DNA of 64,000 nt from BJ22 sp021298375 (GCA_046343015.1 JBKDOL010000094.1:75254-139253), one strand, 5' to 3'. Positions 50,483-59,798 are shown, counted from the first letter of the stretch. Translations and numbers: made by a program. Notes: generated by a model not told the origin, from the letters alone.

Positions 50483-53400
50483 ATGCCAGCTCCTTCCGAA
50501 AGCTCCGTCGTCTACCTGGACCGTCAAACGGGCAGTCCGGTGGTCCACTTTCCGCGGCGTTCCGCTCCGCTGGCGCGGCCTCTTTGGGGTGTGGCCCTCT
50601 CCCTCTCCGCCTTGGGATTGATTCTGGCCAATACGTTCACCGGAGGCGCCCTGCTCAAGGTCTGCTTGGACCAGTTCACTCCCGTCCAGGATTCGGCTGA
50701 GCCGGGTTTGGCGAAAACGGGTCTGTTCACCGCTCAACTTGCGAAATCCGCGGAAACAGTCGCTTCGCCTTTTGGATTACCCAGCCACAACGGTCGCCCT
50801 CAAGCTTCGCTGGCCGTCGCCGCCGTGGTCCTGGATGTCGAGAATCGTCCTGACCAGGAGCAAGCTGGCCCGACTGCAAACCCCGCAAATCAATCGCCCG
50901 CCAACGGTGTCTTCCGCAAGGCAGCCGCTCCCTTGGCCGTTCCGATGCTGACTCCGCAACAAGCGGAGCAGGTTTTCGACCCACCTGCTGCCGAACCGCT
51001 GCTTCCGCAAAACGTCGGCTCCCCCAGCAACGGGTTGGAAAAAAAGCCTCAGCTCGAACAACCTCGCGGCCTCGGCACAACCGGGTCGCTGCACCGATCG
51101 TTGAGTCGCCCCACCGTCCGCCGGATGCCGTGGACCACGTTGCCCCTGAATGCCCAGGATGATCAGGCTGGGGTAGCCTCCGATTCGTTGACCAACCCCG
51201 AAGCTGATTTGGATTCCGGTTTGCGACAGGTGCTCGAGCCGCTCCCAATCGAACGGCCACCGGCAGCACCGGCAGCACCGGCAGCTGGCGATTCGACGTC
51301 AGCAGCGCCTTTGCCCCTTGAGCCGATTGCTTCGGCTGGCAACACCGACAAGCCGCAAGCAGGCGCGGCAGTGGAAGCGCCGCTGGTCCCGCTGGAGCAT
51401 TCCGATGGGACTGGTTCCCAACCGGATCCGGGAGTTGATTCGGCTCCCGCAACTCAAAGCGTCAAACAAACTGAGTCCGCACCAATCCAACTCGCTCCCT
51501 CGGATGAAATCACGCCGCTCGAGCCCAAACCGCTGCGTCCCGCCTTCGGACTGCAGCCACTTCGGGCTCAGCCATCGTCGACACCTGCGAGCCAGCCGGC
51601 CACGCCCGCGACTTTGCCCAGCAGTGGTTCCACTGTTCCGGCGAAAGCCCCGGAAGCAATCGCTGCTCCCGCGGAGCCCGCTCCCGAGAAGCGAGTCGCG
51701 CCCTGGCCGCGCCCCGAATTTCTGCTGAATCGCGTTGCCGAAGTGACGACGATCCCCGGGCTGGAGCCTTGGGTCCAGAAGACAACCGAGTTGCTCGAGG
51801 ACTTGCATGTCGTCTCCTCGCTCAGCGACCGGGAAGTGGTCACGATCCTCGGAGAGTTGGAACGGCAGACGGTTGCTCTCGAGCCGCTGGTGATTCGCTT
51901 CTCGACGGTCGCCGCAAAAAATGCGGACGAGGCGGTCGGGCCAGAGTCCATCGCCCTGCGCCGCTTGGCTTATAAGCTCCGCCAGCAGATTGACGTCTGG
52001 TATGCATCCCATGAACTGGCGGTCCGCAATTTCCGCACGATCGGTGACTTTGACTCGGCAACCGTGTTGCGGGGACTGCAGGTCTCCCGGCAGAAGCTGA
52101 CGCTGCCAGGGGTGAGTCCCGAATGGCAGCGCTATCTGGTTCTCGATCAGGTCGAAACAGCCTTTAACTCGTCCTCGCCCAATCCGCAGGAACAGCGGGC
52201 TGCGGCGCGACGCTTCCTTTCGCGGTTGCATTCGCCGATTCTCAGCGAACCGCAGCGGCAGTTCCTCGCCACCCAATTCGACACCGAACTGGTTGAGCAA
52301 TTGAAGAGCGCCGCCCGCGAAGAGATCCGACTCGAGCAATTGTTGACCGAGGTCGAGGCGATCCAGGAAAATCGGAATGGCGTCGCCCAGCATCGAGTGA
52401 ATCAGATGTTCCAGAATCTCGCCTGGCAGGACGACCCGGCAGCCCGCGAACTGGCGGCGACCATCGACACTCATTTTCGCAACGCCAACTTCCGTATTTC
52501 GGTTTCGGACGAGATGCTCAACCTGCTCCTGCCGGACGCGGATGAGACCCAGGAACCAGTTAACGAAAACGTTTTCGGCGCCGAGGTGCGGGGCCAGAGT
52601 CGCGTCGCAAACCGCTTGCAGATCCGTCTGATTCCAGACACCTCGCGGATTCAAATGCGGCTCGAGGCAATCGGCAAGGTGCTCTCGCAAACGGAAGCCC
52701 AGCGCAGCGGTTTCACCGTCCAAAGCGAGGGCGATGCCCGGTTCCAAGTCTTCAAACGCCTCGCCATCGGTCGCGAAGGAATCATCACCGACCAGCCTGA
52801 AGCCTGGTCGCGCGCCACCAATCGGATGGTTGGCATGCAATCCGAACTGGATGGAGTCCCCGTCCTGGGCTGGGTCGCTCGTCGAATCGCGGAACGGAAG
52901 ATCGCCGAACAGTCGCCGCAGGTCGAGCGTTACACCCGCCGCAAACTGGAAACGACAATCAAACATCGATTCCATTCCGAAATTGAACGCCAGCTCAGCG
53001 AGATGCAGCAGTACCTCAATGGCAATATGATCCAGCCCCTGACGGCGCTCGAGCTGGAACCGACTCCGCTCGAAATGCGAAGCACCGAGGAGCGGGTGAT
53101 CATGCGATACCGCTTGGCCGGCTTTGACCAGATGGGCGGTAACACGGCGCGTCCGCGCGGACTGCAGAACAGTCTGCTAAGCATGCAGATCCATGAAACC
53201 TCGATCAACAATCTGCTCAATCGCATCGACCTCAATGGCGAAGAGTTCACCACGGACGAATTGACCAGCCACCTGGCAAACGTGTTTGGCTGGCAAACCA
53301 GCGACGCGCCGCAAGCCCGGGAAGCGACCTTTGAATTCGCTCACTTTGATCCCATTCGAGTCACGTTCTCGCATGGCTCGGCTGCGGTTCAACTGAACCT

Positions 53401-53764
53401 CAAACGGCTGCGGATCGGCAACGGGAAGACCTGGAAAAACCTGAGCGCGACCTGCAACTTCATCCCTCAAACCGAAGGCGGGAAGATTGTGTTCGTTCAG
53501 GACGGGTCGGGCGTCGAGTTGTCCGGACACCGCCTCGGCCTGCGAGATCAAGTCGCCGTCCGGGCCATTTTCACCGCCCTCTTCAAGGACCAGTACGAAT
53601 TGCCAATCCTGCCGAAAAACATCGCCCAAAAGCTCGGTCCCTCAGCCATGATCACCCAACTGGAGCTCAACGATGGCTGGATCGGGCTTTCGGTTGACAA
53701 GCGGGAAAACCTGACCCCGCAGCGGATTTCGGAGCTGGAAGCTTCGCGGACCGGGAGCCGCTGA
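50483..53764 (+). CDS. Large membrane-anchored protein of unknown function (1093 aa)
   Basis: The protein begins with a short basic cytoplasmic part and one membrane helix (LWGVALSLSALGLILANTF, about 34-52). A disordered Pro/Ala/Glu/Ser-rich region extends to about residue 405, and a structured region of nearly 690 residues follows. Within it, a helical part (to about 670) precedes a beta-rich C-terminal half with repeated strand pairs. I do not recognise a family, and there are no Cys-rich or catalytic signatures. The architecture suggests a periplasmic domain held away from the membrane by a flexible stalk. No clear ribosome-binding site precedes ATG 50483. It lies directly before the PVC small basic protein gene. 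Confidence 0.82.
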   Translation: MPAPSESSVVYLDRQTGSPVVHFPRRSAPLARPLWGVALSLSALGLILANTFTGGALLKVCLDQFTPVQDSAEPGLAKTGLFTAQLAKSAETVASPFGLPSHNGRPQASLAVAAVVLDVENRPDQEQAGPTANPANQSPANGVFRKAAAPLAVPMLTPQQAEQVFDPPAAEPLLPQNVGSPSNGLEKKPQLEQPRGLGTTGSLHRSLSRPTVRRMPWTTLPLNAQDDQAGVASDSLTNPEADLDSGLRQVLEPLPIERPPAAPAAPAAGDSTSAAPLPLEPIASAGNTDKPQAGAAVEAPLVPLEHSDGTGSQPDPGVDSAPATQSVKQTESAPIQLAPSDEITPLEPKPLRPAFGLQPLRAQPSSTPASQPATPATLPSSGSTVPAKAPEAIAAPAEPAPEKRVAPWPRPEFLLNRVAEVTTIPGLEPWVQKTTELLEDLHVVSSLSDREVVTILGELERQTVALEPLVIRFSTVAAKNADEAVGPESIALRRLAYKLRQQIDVWYASHELAVRNFRTIGDFDSATVLRGLQVSRQKLTLPGVSPEWQRYLVLDQVETAFNSSSPNPQEQRAAARRFLSRLHSPILSEPQRQFLATQFDTELVEQLKSAAREEIRLEQLLTEVEAIQENRNGVAQHRVNQMFQNLAWQDDPAARELAATIDTHFRNANFRISVSDEMLNLLLPDADETQEPVNENVFGAEVRGQSRVANRLQIRLIPDTSRIQMRLEAIGKVLSQTEAQRSGFTVQSEGDARFQVFKRLAIGREGIITDQPEAWSRATNRMVGMQSELDGVPVLGWVARRIAERKIAEQSPQVERYTRRKLETTIKHRFHSEIERQLSEMQQYLNGNMIQPLTALELEPTPLEMRSTEERVIMRYRLAGFDQMGGNTARPRGLQNSLLSMQIHETSINNLLNRIDLNGEEFTTDELTSHLANVFGWQTSDAPQAREATFEFAHFDPIRVTFSHGSAAVQLNLKRLRIGNGKTWKNLSATCNFIPQTEGGKIVFVQDGSGVELSGHRLGLRDQVAVRAIFTALFKDQYELPILPKNIAQKLGPSAMITQLELNDGWIGLSVDKRENLTPQRISELEASRTGSR

Positions 53765-53846
53765 AAACCAGCGGTTCACGGCCTTCGCCGCCCCGGCTCT
53801 GCCGGGTCTCGAAGCCCCAGCCGGCTTCCCCGCAGCCCTTCGGCCC

Positions 53847-53875
53847 TTGCTCTTCCGGGCCCCCGGTCCTAAGAT
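53847..53875 (+). promoter_or_regulatory. Promoter candidate of the small basic protein gene
   Basis: TTGCTC (53847-53852) and TAAGAT (53870-53875) are separated by 17 bases, ending about 50 bases before the ATG at 53927. The match to consensus is moderate. A separate promoter fits a short, presumably abundant protein. Confidence 0.38.
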
Positions 53876-53926
53876 AGAACCTCCAAATTTCAACAACTTT
53901 CCCGCGTTTTTCTCGCCCTGACTGCC

Positions 53927-54166
53927 ATGACTATCGACAAAAGCCTGAGAATCAAAGCCGGTTCGGTCAAACTCCGCAATGTGATGACTCGCGCCGAACG
54001 GCTCGCCAAGCTCAAGGAACAGGAACGCTGGCAACCAGGCGGAAACGTCCTCGGTATGCCGAAAGTGCGTGTCGAAAAGCCGGCTTTGAAAAAGAAGAAG
54101 AAGGTCAAGGCAGAAGGCGAAGAAGCTGCCGCCGGCGGCAAGAAGGCCGACGCCAAAAAGAAGTAG
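53927..54166 (+). CDS. PVC-superphylum small basic protein (TIGR04137-like)
   Basis: A 79-residue, strongly basic protein matching the short conserved protein of Planctomycetes, Verrucomicrobia and Chlamydiae. The family pattern is visible in order: SIDKSL-like TIDKSLRIK, VKLRNVMTRAERLAKLKEQERW, and VLGMPKVRVEKPALKKKKK, followed by an Ala/Gly/Lys-rich tail. It is believed to bind nucleic acid, perhaps the ribosome; the biochemical role is not firmly established. The gene has its own promoter candidate and is followed by a 15-bp repeat array and a strong terminator, so it is expressed as a single unit. It is the best taxonomic marker in the window. Confidence 0.9.
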   Translation: MTIDKSLRIKAGSVKLRNVMTRAERLAKLKEQERWQPGGNVLGMPKVRVEKPALKKKKKVKAEGEEAAAGGKKADAKKK

Positions 54167-54233
54167 TCTGCAGCGTTTTAGCCTGCAGTGTTTTAGTCTG
54201 CAGCGGATTCGTCTGCAGCGCATTCGTCTGCAG
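54166..54233. repeat. 15-bp tandem repeat starting at a stop codon
   Basis: Units of the type GYCTGCAGYGNWTTM start at 54166, 54181, 54196, 54211 and a partial one at 54226; the first begins on the last base of the TAG stop of the small basic protein gene. Each unit contains the CTGCAG palindrome. Confidence 0.88.
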
Positions 54234-54332
54234 GCCAACTCGCCGACTCCCTGTGACTGGCGAATCGCTGTCGTTCCTGCTGCGGCTCCGCTGGAGACCC
54301 GGCAACGAGTCCACACTACTCAGATACCCCTC

Positions 54333-54360
54333 AGGGCTTGCTCGGCGGCAAGCCCTTTTT
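54333..54360 (+). terminator. Rho-independent terminator after the small basic protein gene
   Basis: AGGGCTTGC (54333-54341) pairs with GCAAGCCCT (54348-54356) around a six-base loop and is followed by TTTTT (to 54360). It ends transcription from the plus strand about 170 bases past the stop and before the convergent DUF255 gene. Confidence 0.82.
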
Positions 54361-54410
54361 CTTGCGCCCATCCTGCGGAATCAGTTTGCCAGATCCGCGG
54401 CGGCAAATGC

Positions 54411-56498
54411 TCAGCGAACCAAAGCCCCGCTGCTCAAGTCGGCCAGGTATTGCTCGATTGCTTCTGACCCAATAACCGGAGCCAAACACTGGTTCCCGCG
54501 GCAATGATAGAGCGTCGGTTGGCCCCCGCGGCACTCCCGACCTTGGAAGAGGTGGTCCAGCCGAGGCGATTGGCTGCCGTTGTCGGTCGCCGCCCGCACC
54601 GCAAACACGGCTTGCGGCAGCCAGTGCCGATGCAGCAACCTCAGCCCCTCGTCCCGACCCGCCTGGTTGGCAGTCAACAGCACCAGCTCTTCGTTCGGTT
54701 GGACCTGCTTCCATGCCGCGACCAGCATCTGCCCGACAGCCAGCGGCGCCCGTTCCAGCAGTGGCCGGGTCGCCGCGATGATTTGTTCCGCCCGTTGTCG
54801 GTACCGCGCCAGTCCGGTCAGCTGAGCCAGTCGCAGCAATCCACAAGCCGCAGCGGAATTGCCACTGGGCAAACTGGAGTCATGCTGGTCCTTCAGCCGG
54901 GTAATCAGCTGGGGCGCATCATTGGCTGTGTAGAAGAGCGCTCCGCCCGCTGGATCCGAAAACAGGTGCAGCAGTTCGTCGGCCAACCGCTGGGCCGTCT
55001 CTACCAGCGACTCATCGCATTCAACCTCATACAGGTCGAGGCAGGCAGTCAGCAGGTAACTGTAGTCGTCGAGGAAACCTGGTTGTTTAGCGATCCCCTC
55101 TCGCCAGGCATGGAGCAATCGTCCCTCCGGGTCGCGGAGCTGGAACAGCAGGAACCGCAGCGCCTCGCGGGCGGCATTATGGTAACGCGGTTCAGCAAAC
55201 GTCATGGCCCCGGTTGCCAATGCCGAAATCGCCAAGGCGTTCCAGCTGGTCAGGATCTTGTCGTCCTTCCCCGGCCGCACCCGGCGACTGCGGACTTCCA
55301 GCAACCGCGCTCGGGCTGCCTGGAGTTCCCTGTTCAACTCTTCGCCCGGTTCAAGGCTCAAACCTTTGGGCAAGCGCGGGTTGAACAGGATGTTGTGGCC
55401 TTCAAAGTTCCCGCCTGCGGAGACCCCGTAATGGCGACAGAAATCAGCCGCGGCCGAGCCGAGTTCGGCTTCGATCTCCGCTTTGCTCCAGACGTAGAAT
55501 TTGCCTTCTTCCCCCTCGCTGTCCGCATCTTCGGAGCTGTGAAAACCACCCGCCGCATCGCGCATCTCGCGGAGCAGGTAGTCGAGCGTTTCGCGGGCCA
55601 CGGCCGCAAACCGCGGCTGGCCGGTCTGGCGGTAGAAATTACAGTACACCGGCGCCAGTAAGGCATTGTCGTAAAGCATCTTTTCAAAGTGCGGCACCAG
55701 CCATCGCTCGTCGACGCTGTAACGGGCGAACCCGCCACCAAGGTGGTCGTACATTCCGCCATAGGCCATGGCGTCGAGATTCAGCCGCACCATTTCCCGA
55801 GCGGTCTCGGACCGCAGGTTCGCTGCGAGGTCTCCACTGAGCGCCGCCCGCAGCAGGAAGTCGAGGTGCATCGAATGCGGAAACTTCGGGGCGTCACCGA
55901 AGCCACCCCACTGGAAATCGAAGCTCTGGTACAGTCGGTCGGTCGCGCGGCCGAGCAGTTCGGCGTCGACGGCTGCTGCCGGCGCGGCGGCCGTCGTCTG
56001 CTCCTGCAGCCAGGCTGTCACCTCCTGCGATTGCCTGAGGACTTCGCTCCGCTGCTCGCGCCAGGCGGCAGCGACCCGCTGCAGGACATGGTCAAAACCG
56101 GGCATCCCCATCCGTTCCCGCGGAGGCCAATACGTGCCACCAAAAAAGGCGTGCCCCTCGGGAGTCAGAAACGCCGAAAGGGGCCAGCCTCCCTGCCCGC
56201 CCCGCATGGCCATCACCGCCTGCATGTAAACCTGGTCGAGGTCCGGGCGCTCTTCGCGGTCGACCTTGATGCTGATGAAGTCGCGATTGAGCAACTCGGC
56301 GATCGCCGGATTCTCGAAACTTTCCCGCTCCATCACGTGACACCAATGACAGGCTGCGTAACCAATCGAGAGGAAAATCGGCTTGTCCTCCCGCCGCGCG
56401 GTTGCCAGCGCCTCTTCCGACCAAGCCCACCAGTTGACCGGATTGTGGGCATGCTGCAGAAGATAAGGACTCGTTTCGTGCACGAGACGATTGGCCAT
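54411..56498 (-). CDS. Thioredoxin-fold DUF255 protein (YyaL-like)
   Basis: A 695-residue protein of the family related to spermatogenesis-associated protein 20. The N-terminal thioredoxin-like domain contains NRLVHETSPYLLQHAHNPV and the redox motif CHWC (residues 50-53), then VDREERPDLD and GGWPLSAFL. The remainder is an alpha/alpha-barrel like those of six-hairpin glycosidases, with HLGGGFARYSVD and EDADSEGEEGKFYVW. Function is not known; sugar-binding or redox roles have been proposed. ATG 56498 is chosen, as family members start with this sequence; the open frame to 56735 is not conserved. Confidence 0.92.
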   Translation of the reverse strand: MANRLVHETSPYLLQHAHNPVNWWAWSEEALATARREDKPIFLSIGYAACHWCHVMERESFENPAIAELLNRDFISIKVDREERPDLDQVYMQAVMAMRGGQGGWPLSAFLTPEGHAFFGGTYWPPRERMGMPGFDHVLQRVAAAWREQRSEVLRQSQEVTAWLQEQTTAAAPAAAVDAELLGRATDRLYQSFDFQWGGFGDAPKFPHSMHLDFLLRAALSGDLAANLRSETAREMVRLNLDAMAYGGMYDHLGGGFARYSVDERWLVPHFEKMLYDNALLAPVYCNFYRQTGQPRFAAVARETLDYLLREMRDAAGGFHSSEDADSEGEEGKFYVWSKAEIEAELGSAAADFCRHYGVSAGGNFEGHNILFNPRLPKGLSLEPGEELNRELQAARARLLEVRSRRVRPGKDDKILTSWNALAISALATGAMTFAEPRYHNAAREALRFLLFQLRDPEGRLLHAWREGIAKQPGFLDDYSYLLTACLDLYEVECDESLVETAQRLADELLHLFSDPAGGALFYTANDAPQLITRLKDQHDSSLPSGNSAAACGLLRLAQLTGLARYRQRAEQIIAATRPLLERAPLAVGQMLVAAWKQVQPNEELVLLTANQAGRDEGLRLLHRHWLPQAVFAVRAATDNGSQSPRLDHLFQGRECRGGQPTLYHCRGNQCLAPVIGSEAIEQYLADLSSGALVR

Positions 56499-56843
56499 GG
56501 GTGCTGCCAGGTGAGATAAGGAATGGGGTGGGGAAGGACGAGGTGCAGGAAGCCCGTGCTCGATTGACAGGTGCTCGTTGCCGAGTGCTTGGCCAAATCG
56601 CCTCTCCGGGCGAGGGTCGGCTCGCTTTAGTTGTCTCCAAGTCAGGCCGAAACGCAACCCCTGTCGGCGATTGGTGGCAGCGCATTTGCCCCGGCGATCA
56701 TCGCCGCTTTCCAGATTTCTGACTGTTTGCGGCACTGCACAAAATCTGGTCTACTGCTCGTTTCAGCGCAGTTCGGCCAGGCTCCGGGAGTCTCGAACCG
56801 GGCGGCTGGGCAAGTTCAGTCCTGTGATTGCGAGACGGCAACC
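56499..56843. other. Divergent spacer between DUF255 and MFS genes
   Basis: About 345 bases with no supported gene. It should contain promoters for both neighbours, but no convincing -35/-10 pair was found. Open frames reaching into it are upstream extensions of the two flanking genes. Confidence 0.35.
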
Positions 56844-58331
56844 ATGAGTTCTTCGGGTGGCGGCGATGGCGTGCGGATGACGACAACCCATTGGCTGATT
56901 TGCATCATCGCCTCGATCGGGTTCGCGTTTGACATTTACGAACTGCTGATGCTGCCGCTGATCATCAAGCCGGCGATTTCCGCGCTCAGCGGCCCTCTGG
57001 TTGACGAGCTGGTGGCGGGCGGGATGGCCAAGCCCGAAGCACTGGCGTCTTATGCTCCGGGCGGTGCGAATTACGTGGCCTGGGCCCGAACGCTGTTCTT
57101 TCTCCCGGCGATTGCTGGCGGTGTGTTCGGATTGCTCGGTGGCTATTTGACTGACCTGCTTGGGCGCCGTCGCGTCTTGACTGGCAGCATTCTGCTCTAC
57201 GCATTTTCCGCCTTTGCCGCTGGCTTCAGCACCAATCTCTATCAACTCCTGCTGTTTCGCTGCCTCGTATTCATTGGAGTCTGCGTCGAATTCGTCGCCG
57301 CCGTCGCCTGGCTGGCCGAGCTGTTCGATAATCCGAAACAGCGGGAAAAGGTGCTCGGGTTCACCCAGGCCTTTTCCTCGATCGGCGGGCTGCTGGTCGG
57401 TTGGGCCAACTACCTCGCGGCTCAAAATGCGAATCTGCTCCCCGCGATCTATGAACAGCATGAAGCCTGGCGCTACACGCTGATTTCCGGAGTGGTCCCG
57501 GCCCTGCCGCTGATTTTGATTCGCCCCTTTTTGCCCGAGTCGCCCGCCTGGAAAGCCAAACGGGACTCCGGCAAATTGCGCCGCCCCAATCCGCTGGAGC
57601 TGTTCGGGCCCGGCTTGGTGCGAACAACCATCGTCACCACGCTGATGTTCGCCGCCAGCTATGGAATCGCGTTCGGAGCGATCCAGCAACTCCCGCAAAT
57701 CCTCGGCGCCCCGAACGGACATGTCGAAATTCGCAAAGTCGGCGAGGAAGCGGTCGCGGCCAAAATCAAGGCTGGCGGACAGCTGAATGAAGGGCAGAAA
57801 AAAGGAATTGCCGGCAACGCCCGCGACCAAGCCGTCGCCGAGGTCACGATCTGGCAGGAAATCGGCGGGCTGGTCGGTCGCATCGCTTTCGCCTTTGTCG
57901 CGATCTACCTGCTCAGCACTCGCTCGCAACTTTGGCTGTTCCAAATCCCGGCCCTCATTTTTGTGCCGCTCTTGTTCTGGTGGATCTCCACCAGCCTTGA
58001 GAACGCCGAGTCATTGACTTGGATCAAACTCGGAATTTTTGTGGCCGGGTTCTTTACCGTCGCCCAATTCAGCTTCTGGGGGAATTACATTCCGCGCGTC
58101 TTTCCGCTGCACCTCCGCGGGACGGGCGAAAGTTTCGCAGCGAACATCGGCGGTCGAATTTTGGGCACGGCCGCAGCCTGGTTGACGCTCACCTTCTCGG
58201 CCAGCACTCCCCCCAGCCCCGGGCGAATCGCCATCGTCGGCGCCATCGTCGCCGGGGCCTACTGTCTCGCCGGTGTGCTCCTTTCTTTCTGGCTCAAGCA
58301 GCCAGCCGCCGAACACCTCGAGAATGATTGA
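56844..58331 (+). CDS. MFS transporter with hydrophilic insertion (495 aa)
   Basis: An integral membrane protein with about twelve hydrophobic segments, in the sugar/aromatic-acid-carrier branch of MFS. The loop GGYLTDLLGRRRVLTG between segments 2 and 3 is the standard MFS signature, and LPESPAWKAKRDSGK follows segment 6. Between segments 7 and 8 a charged insert of about 45 residues (rich in Lys, Glu and Ala, from GAPNGHVEIRK to AVAEVTIWQE) is unusual. Substrate unknown. Start ATG 56844 (MSSSGGGDG) is preferred; ATG 56877 (MTTTHWL) is possible. It is divergent from the DUF255 gene. Confidence 0.87.
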   Translation: MSSSGGGDGVRMTTTHWLICIIASIGFAFDIYELLMLPLIIKPAISALSGPLVDELVAGGMAKPEALASYAPGGANYVAWARTLFFLPAIAGGVFGLLGGYLTDLLGRRRVLTGSILLYAFSAFAAGFSTNLYQLLLFRCLVFIGVCVEFVAAVAWLAELFDNPKQREKVLGFTQAFSSIGGLLVGWANYLAAQNANLLPAIYEQHEAWRYTLISGVVPALPLILIRPFLPESPAWKAKRDSGKLRRPNPLELFGPGLVRTTIVTTLMFAASYGIAFGAIQQLPQILGAPNGHVEIRKVGEEAVAAKIKAGGQLNEGQKKGIAGNARDQAVAEVTIWQEIGGLVGRIAFAFVAIYLLSTRSQLWLFQIPALIFVPLLFWWISTSLENAESLTWIKLGIFVAGFFTVAQFSFWGNYIPRVFPLHLRGTGESFAANIGGRILGTAAAWLTLTFSASTPPSPGRIAIVGAIVAGAYCLAGVLLSFWLKQPAAEHLEND

Positions 58332-58429
58332 AGAGTGGACCACTGCGGTTGAGCTTGCGTTTCCTGCAACCGCTGGGACTCCCGGCAGCTGCTCGGCCCG
58401 CCATCAGTCCCCTCCCCCCGGCCACCTTC

Positions 58430-58513
58430 AACTAACAACTAACAACTAACAACTAACAACTAACAACTAACAACTAACAACTAACAACTAACAACTAACA
58501 ACTAACAACTAAC
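58430..58513. repeat. Heptamer tandem array, 12 exact copies of AACTAAC
   Basis: Twelve perfect copies of the 7-bp unit AACTAAC, 84 bp in all, start 98 bases after the MFS stop. The AT-rich array contrasts with the GC-rich surroundings. The array at 15656-15739 has the same unit length and number. Neither is part of a gene. Confidence 0.96.
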
Positions 58514-58619
58514 TCCGCCCCTCCGCTGGCCAAATCACTTCGGGAATTCGATAATCGCCGACGGCCAGCTTCCCTGGCGGACTGATTCCGGGATTACTTT
58601 CTCACTGAGGTGATGTGCG

Positions 58620-59087
58620 ATGAATTGGAATGCGGACGACAAGCTCAAGGAACTCGGACTGACCTTGCCTCCAGCACCCAAGGCGATCGGTGTTTACAAG
58701 CCGGCTGTCGTCTGCGGCCACCTGCTGTACACCTCCGGACATGGCCCACTGCAAACGGACGGTTCGCTGATTCGCGGAGTTGTCGGCAAGGAAGCCACCA
58801 AGGAGGATGGATATGCGGCGGCCCGGCAAACCGGCTTGGCGCTGCTCGCCACGTTGCAGAAAGAACTCGGCTCGCTGAACCGGGTCAAGCGCCTGATCAA
58901 ACTCCTCGGGATGGTGCAGTGCACGCCTGAATTTGACCAGCACCCGGCCGTGGTCAACGGCTGCAGCGAACTGTTCGCGGCGGTTTTTGGAGCCGACCAC
59001 GGTGTCGGCGCTCGCAGCGCGGTCGGGCTGACGTCGCTTCCCCTCGGGATGATGGTCGAGATCGAAGCAATCTTTGAGATTCAGTAA
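58620..59087 (+). CDS. RidA/YjgF family protein
   Basis: A 155-residue member of the RidA superfamily, which deaminates reactive enamine/imine intermediates from amino acid metabolism. Conserved parts are SGHGPLQTDGSLIRGVVGK near residue 40, the LLGMVQCTPEFDQHPAVVNG strand-helix, and ARSAVGLTSLPLGMMVEIEAIF, whose Arg corresponds to the substrate-binding Arg of RidA. The length and motifs point to the longer YjgF-like subgroup, so activity may differ from canonical RidA. ATG 58620 is well supported by GAGGTGATG seven bases upstream. The gene follows the AACTAAC array and precedes a DinB-like gene. Confidence 0.91.
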   Translation: MNWNADDKLKELGLTLPPAPKAIGVYKPAVVCGHLLYTSGHGPLQTDGSLIRGVVGKEATKEDGYAAARQTGLALLATLQKELGSLNRVKRLIKLLGMVQCTPEFDQHPAVVNGCSELFAAVFGADHGVGARSAVGLTSLPLGMMVEIEAIFEIQ

Positions 59088-59185
59088 ACCCGCCTCGCCG
59101 ACAGACGTTTCGCTCGACGGCGCGACTCGGCAGCGTACGGTTCTTGTCCCGCAACCTGATTCACCCTCCCCTGAGTGAACGATTC

Positions 59186-59695
59186 ATGGAACTCTCACCT
59201 CGTGTCGACTTGGCCTTGAAGCATCTGGAATCAGCCCGCACGTACATGCGGGGGTTGCTCGCGGATCTCACGCCGGATGAGTGGTTCTGGACGCCCCAGC
59301 CGCCCATCTCCCACATTGCCTGGCAGGTCGGTCATCTGGCGGTGGCCGAATATGGACTGATGCTTTTTCGCCAACGCGGTCGCCAGGAAGTGGATGCGGA
59401 ACTGATGTCGGGTGCTTTCCGCAAACTGTTCATGAAGGGGACCACCGCTTCCAGTGATCGGACCGGACACCCCGACCCTCAGGAGATTCTCGCCGTCCTC
59501 GACCGGGTTCATCAGCAAGTGCTTCGGGAGGTCCCCGGGTTTTCCGATGCCGAGCTTGATCAACCGATCGCCCCGCCCCATTCGGTTGTCTCAACCCGTT
59601 ACGGATCGATGCTCTTTGCGGGTGACCATGAAATGTTGCACGCCGGTCAAATCGGCTTTTTGCGGCGCTTGATGGGCAAGGCGCCGGTCCGTTAG
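59186..59695 (+). CDS. DinB-like metal-binding four-helix protein
   Basis: A 169-residue DinB/YfiT-like protein. The helical bundle shows the metal-binding His pattern: His in ISHIAWQVGHLAVAEY after helix 2, and the pair in GDHEMLHAGQIGFL in the last helix. Members bind a divalent metal and many act as thiol-dependent transferases, but no partner thiol system is visible here apart from the BshB1-like gene 43 kb away. ATG 59186 gives the usual start (MELSPRVDL) while an upstream TTG at 59144 would add fourteen residues. Confidence 0.85.
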   Translation: MELSPRVDLALKHLESARTYMRGLLADLTPDEWFWTPQPPISHIAWQVGHLAVAEYGLMLFRQRGRQEVDAELMSGAFRKLFMKGTTASSDRTGHPDPQEILAVLDRVHQQVLREVPGFSDAELDQPIAPPHSVVSTRYGSMLFAGDHEMLHAGQIGFLRRLMGKAPVR

Positions 59696-59798
59696 TGGAT
59701 GCTTGGCCAGTCCGCGCCTCCCTTGAATTCCCGCGTCGACGTGCCAATCGACGCAAGCCTGCCGTTCCCGCAACCCCTGTCACTTCTCCCCCGCCCGT

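Noticed and set aside
51299..52975. 558-codon minus-strand frame inside the 1093-residue gene
   Set aside because: Antisense shadow with no motif.
58430..58513. Possible CRISPR-like array
   Set aside because: Units are contiguous 7-mers without spacers; no cas genes nearby.
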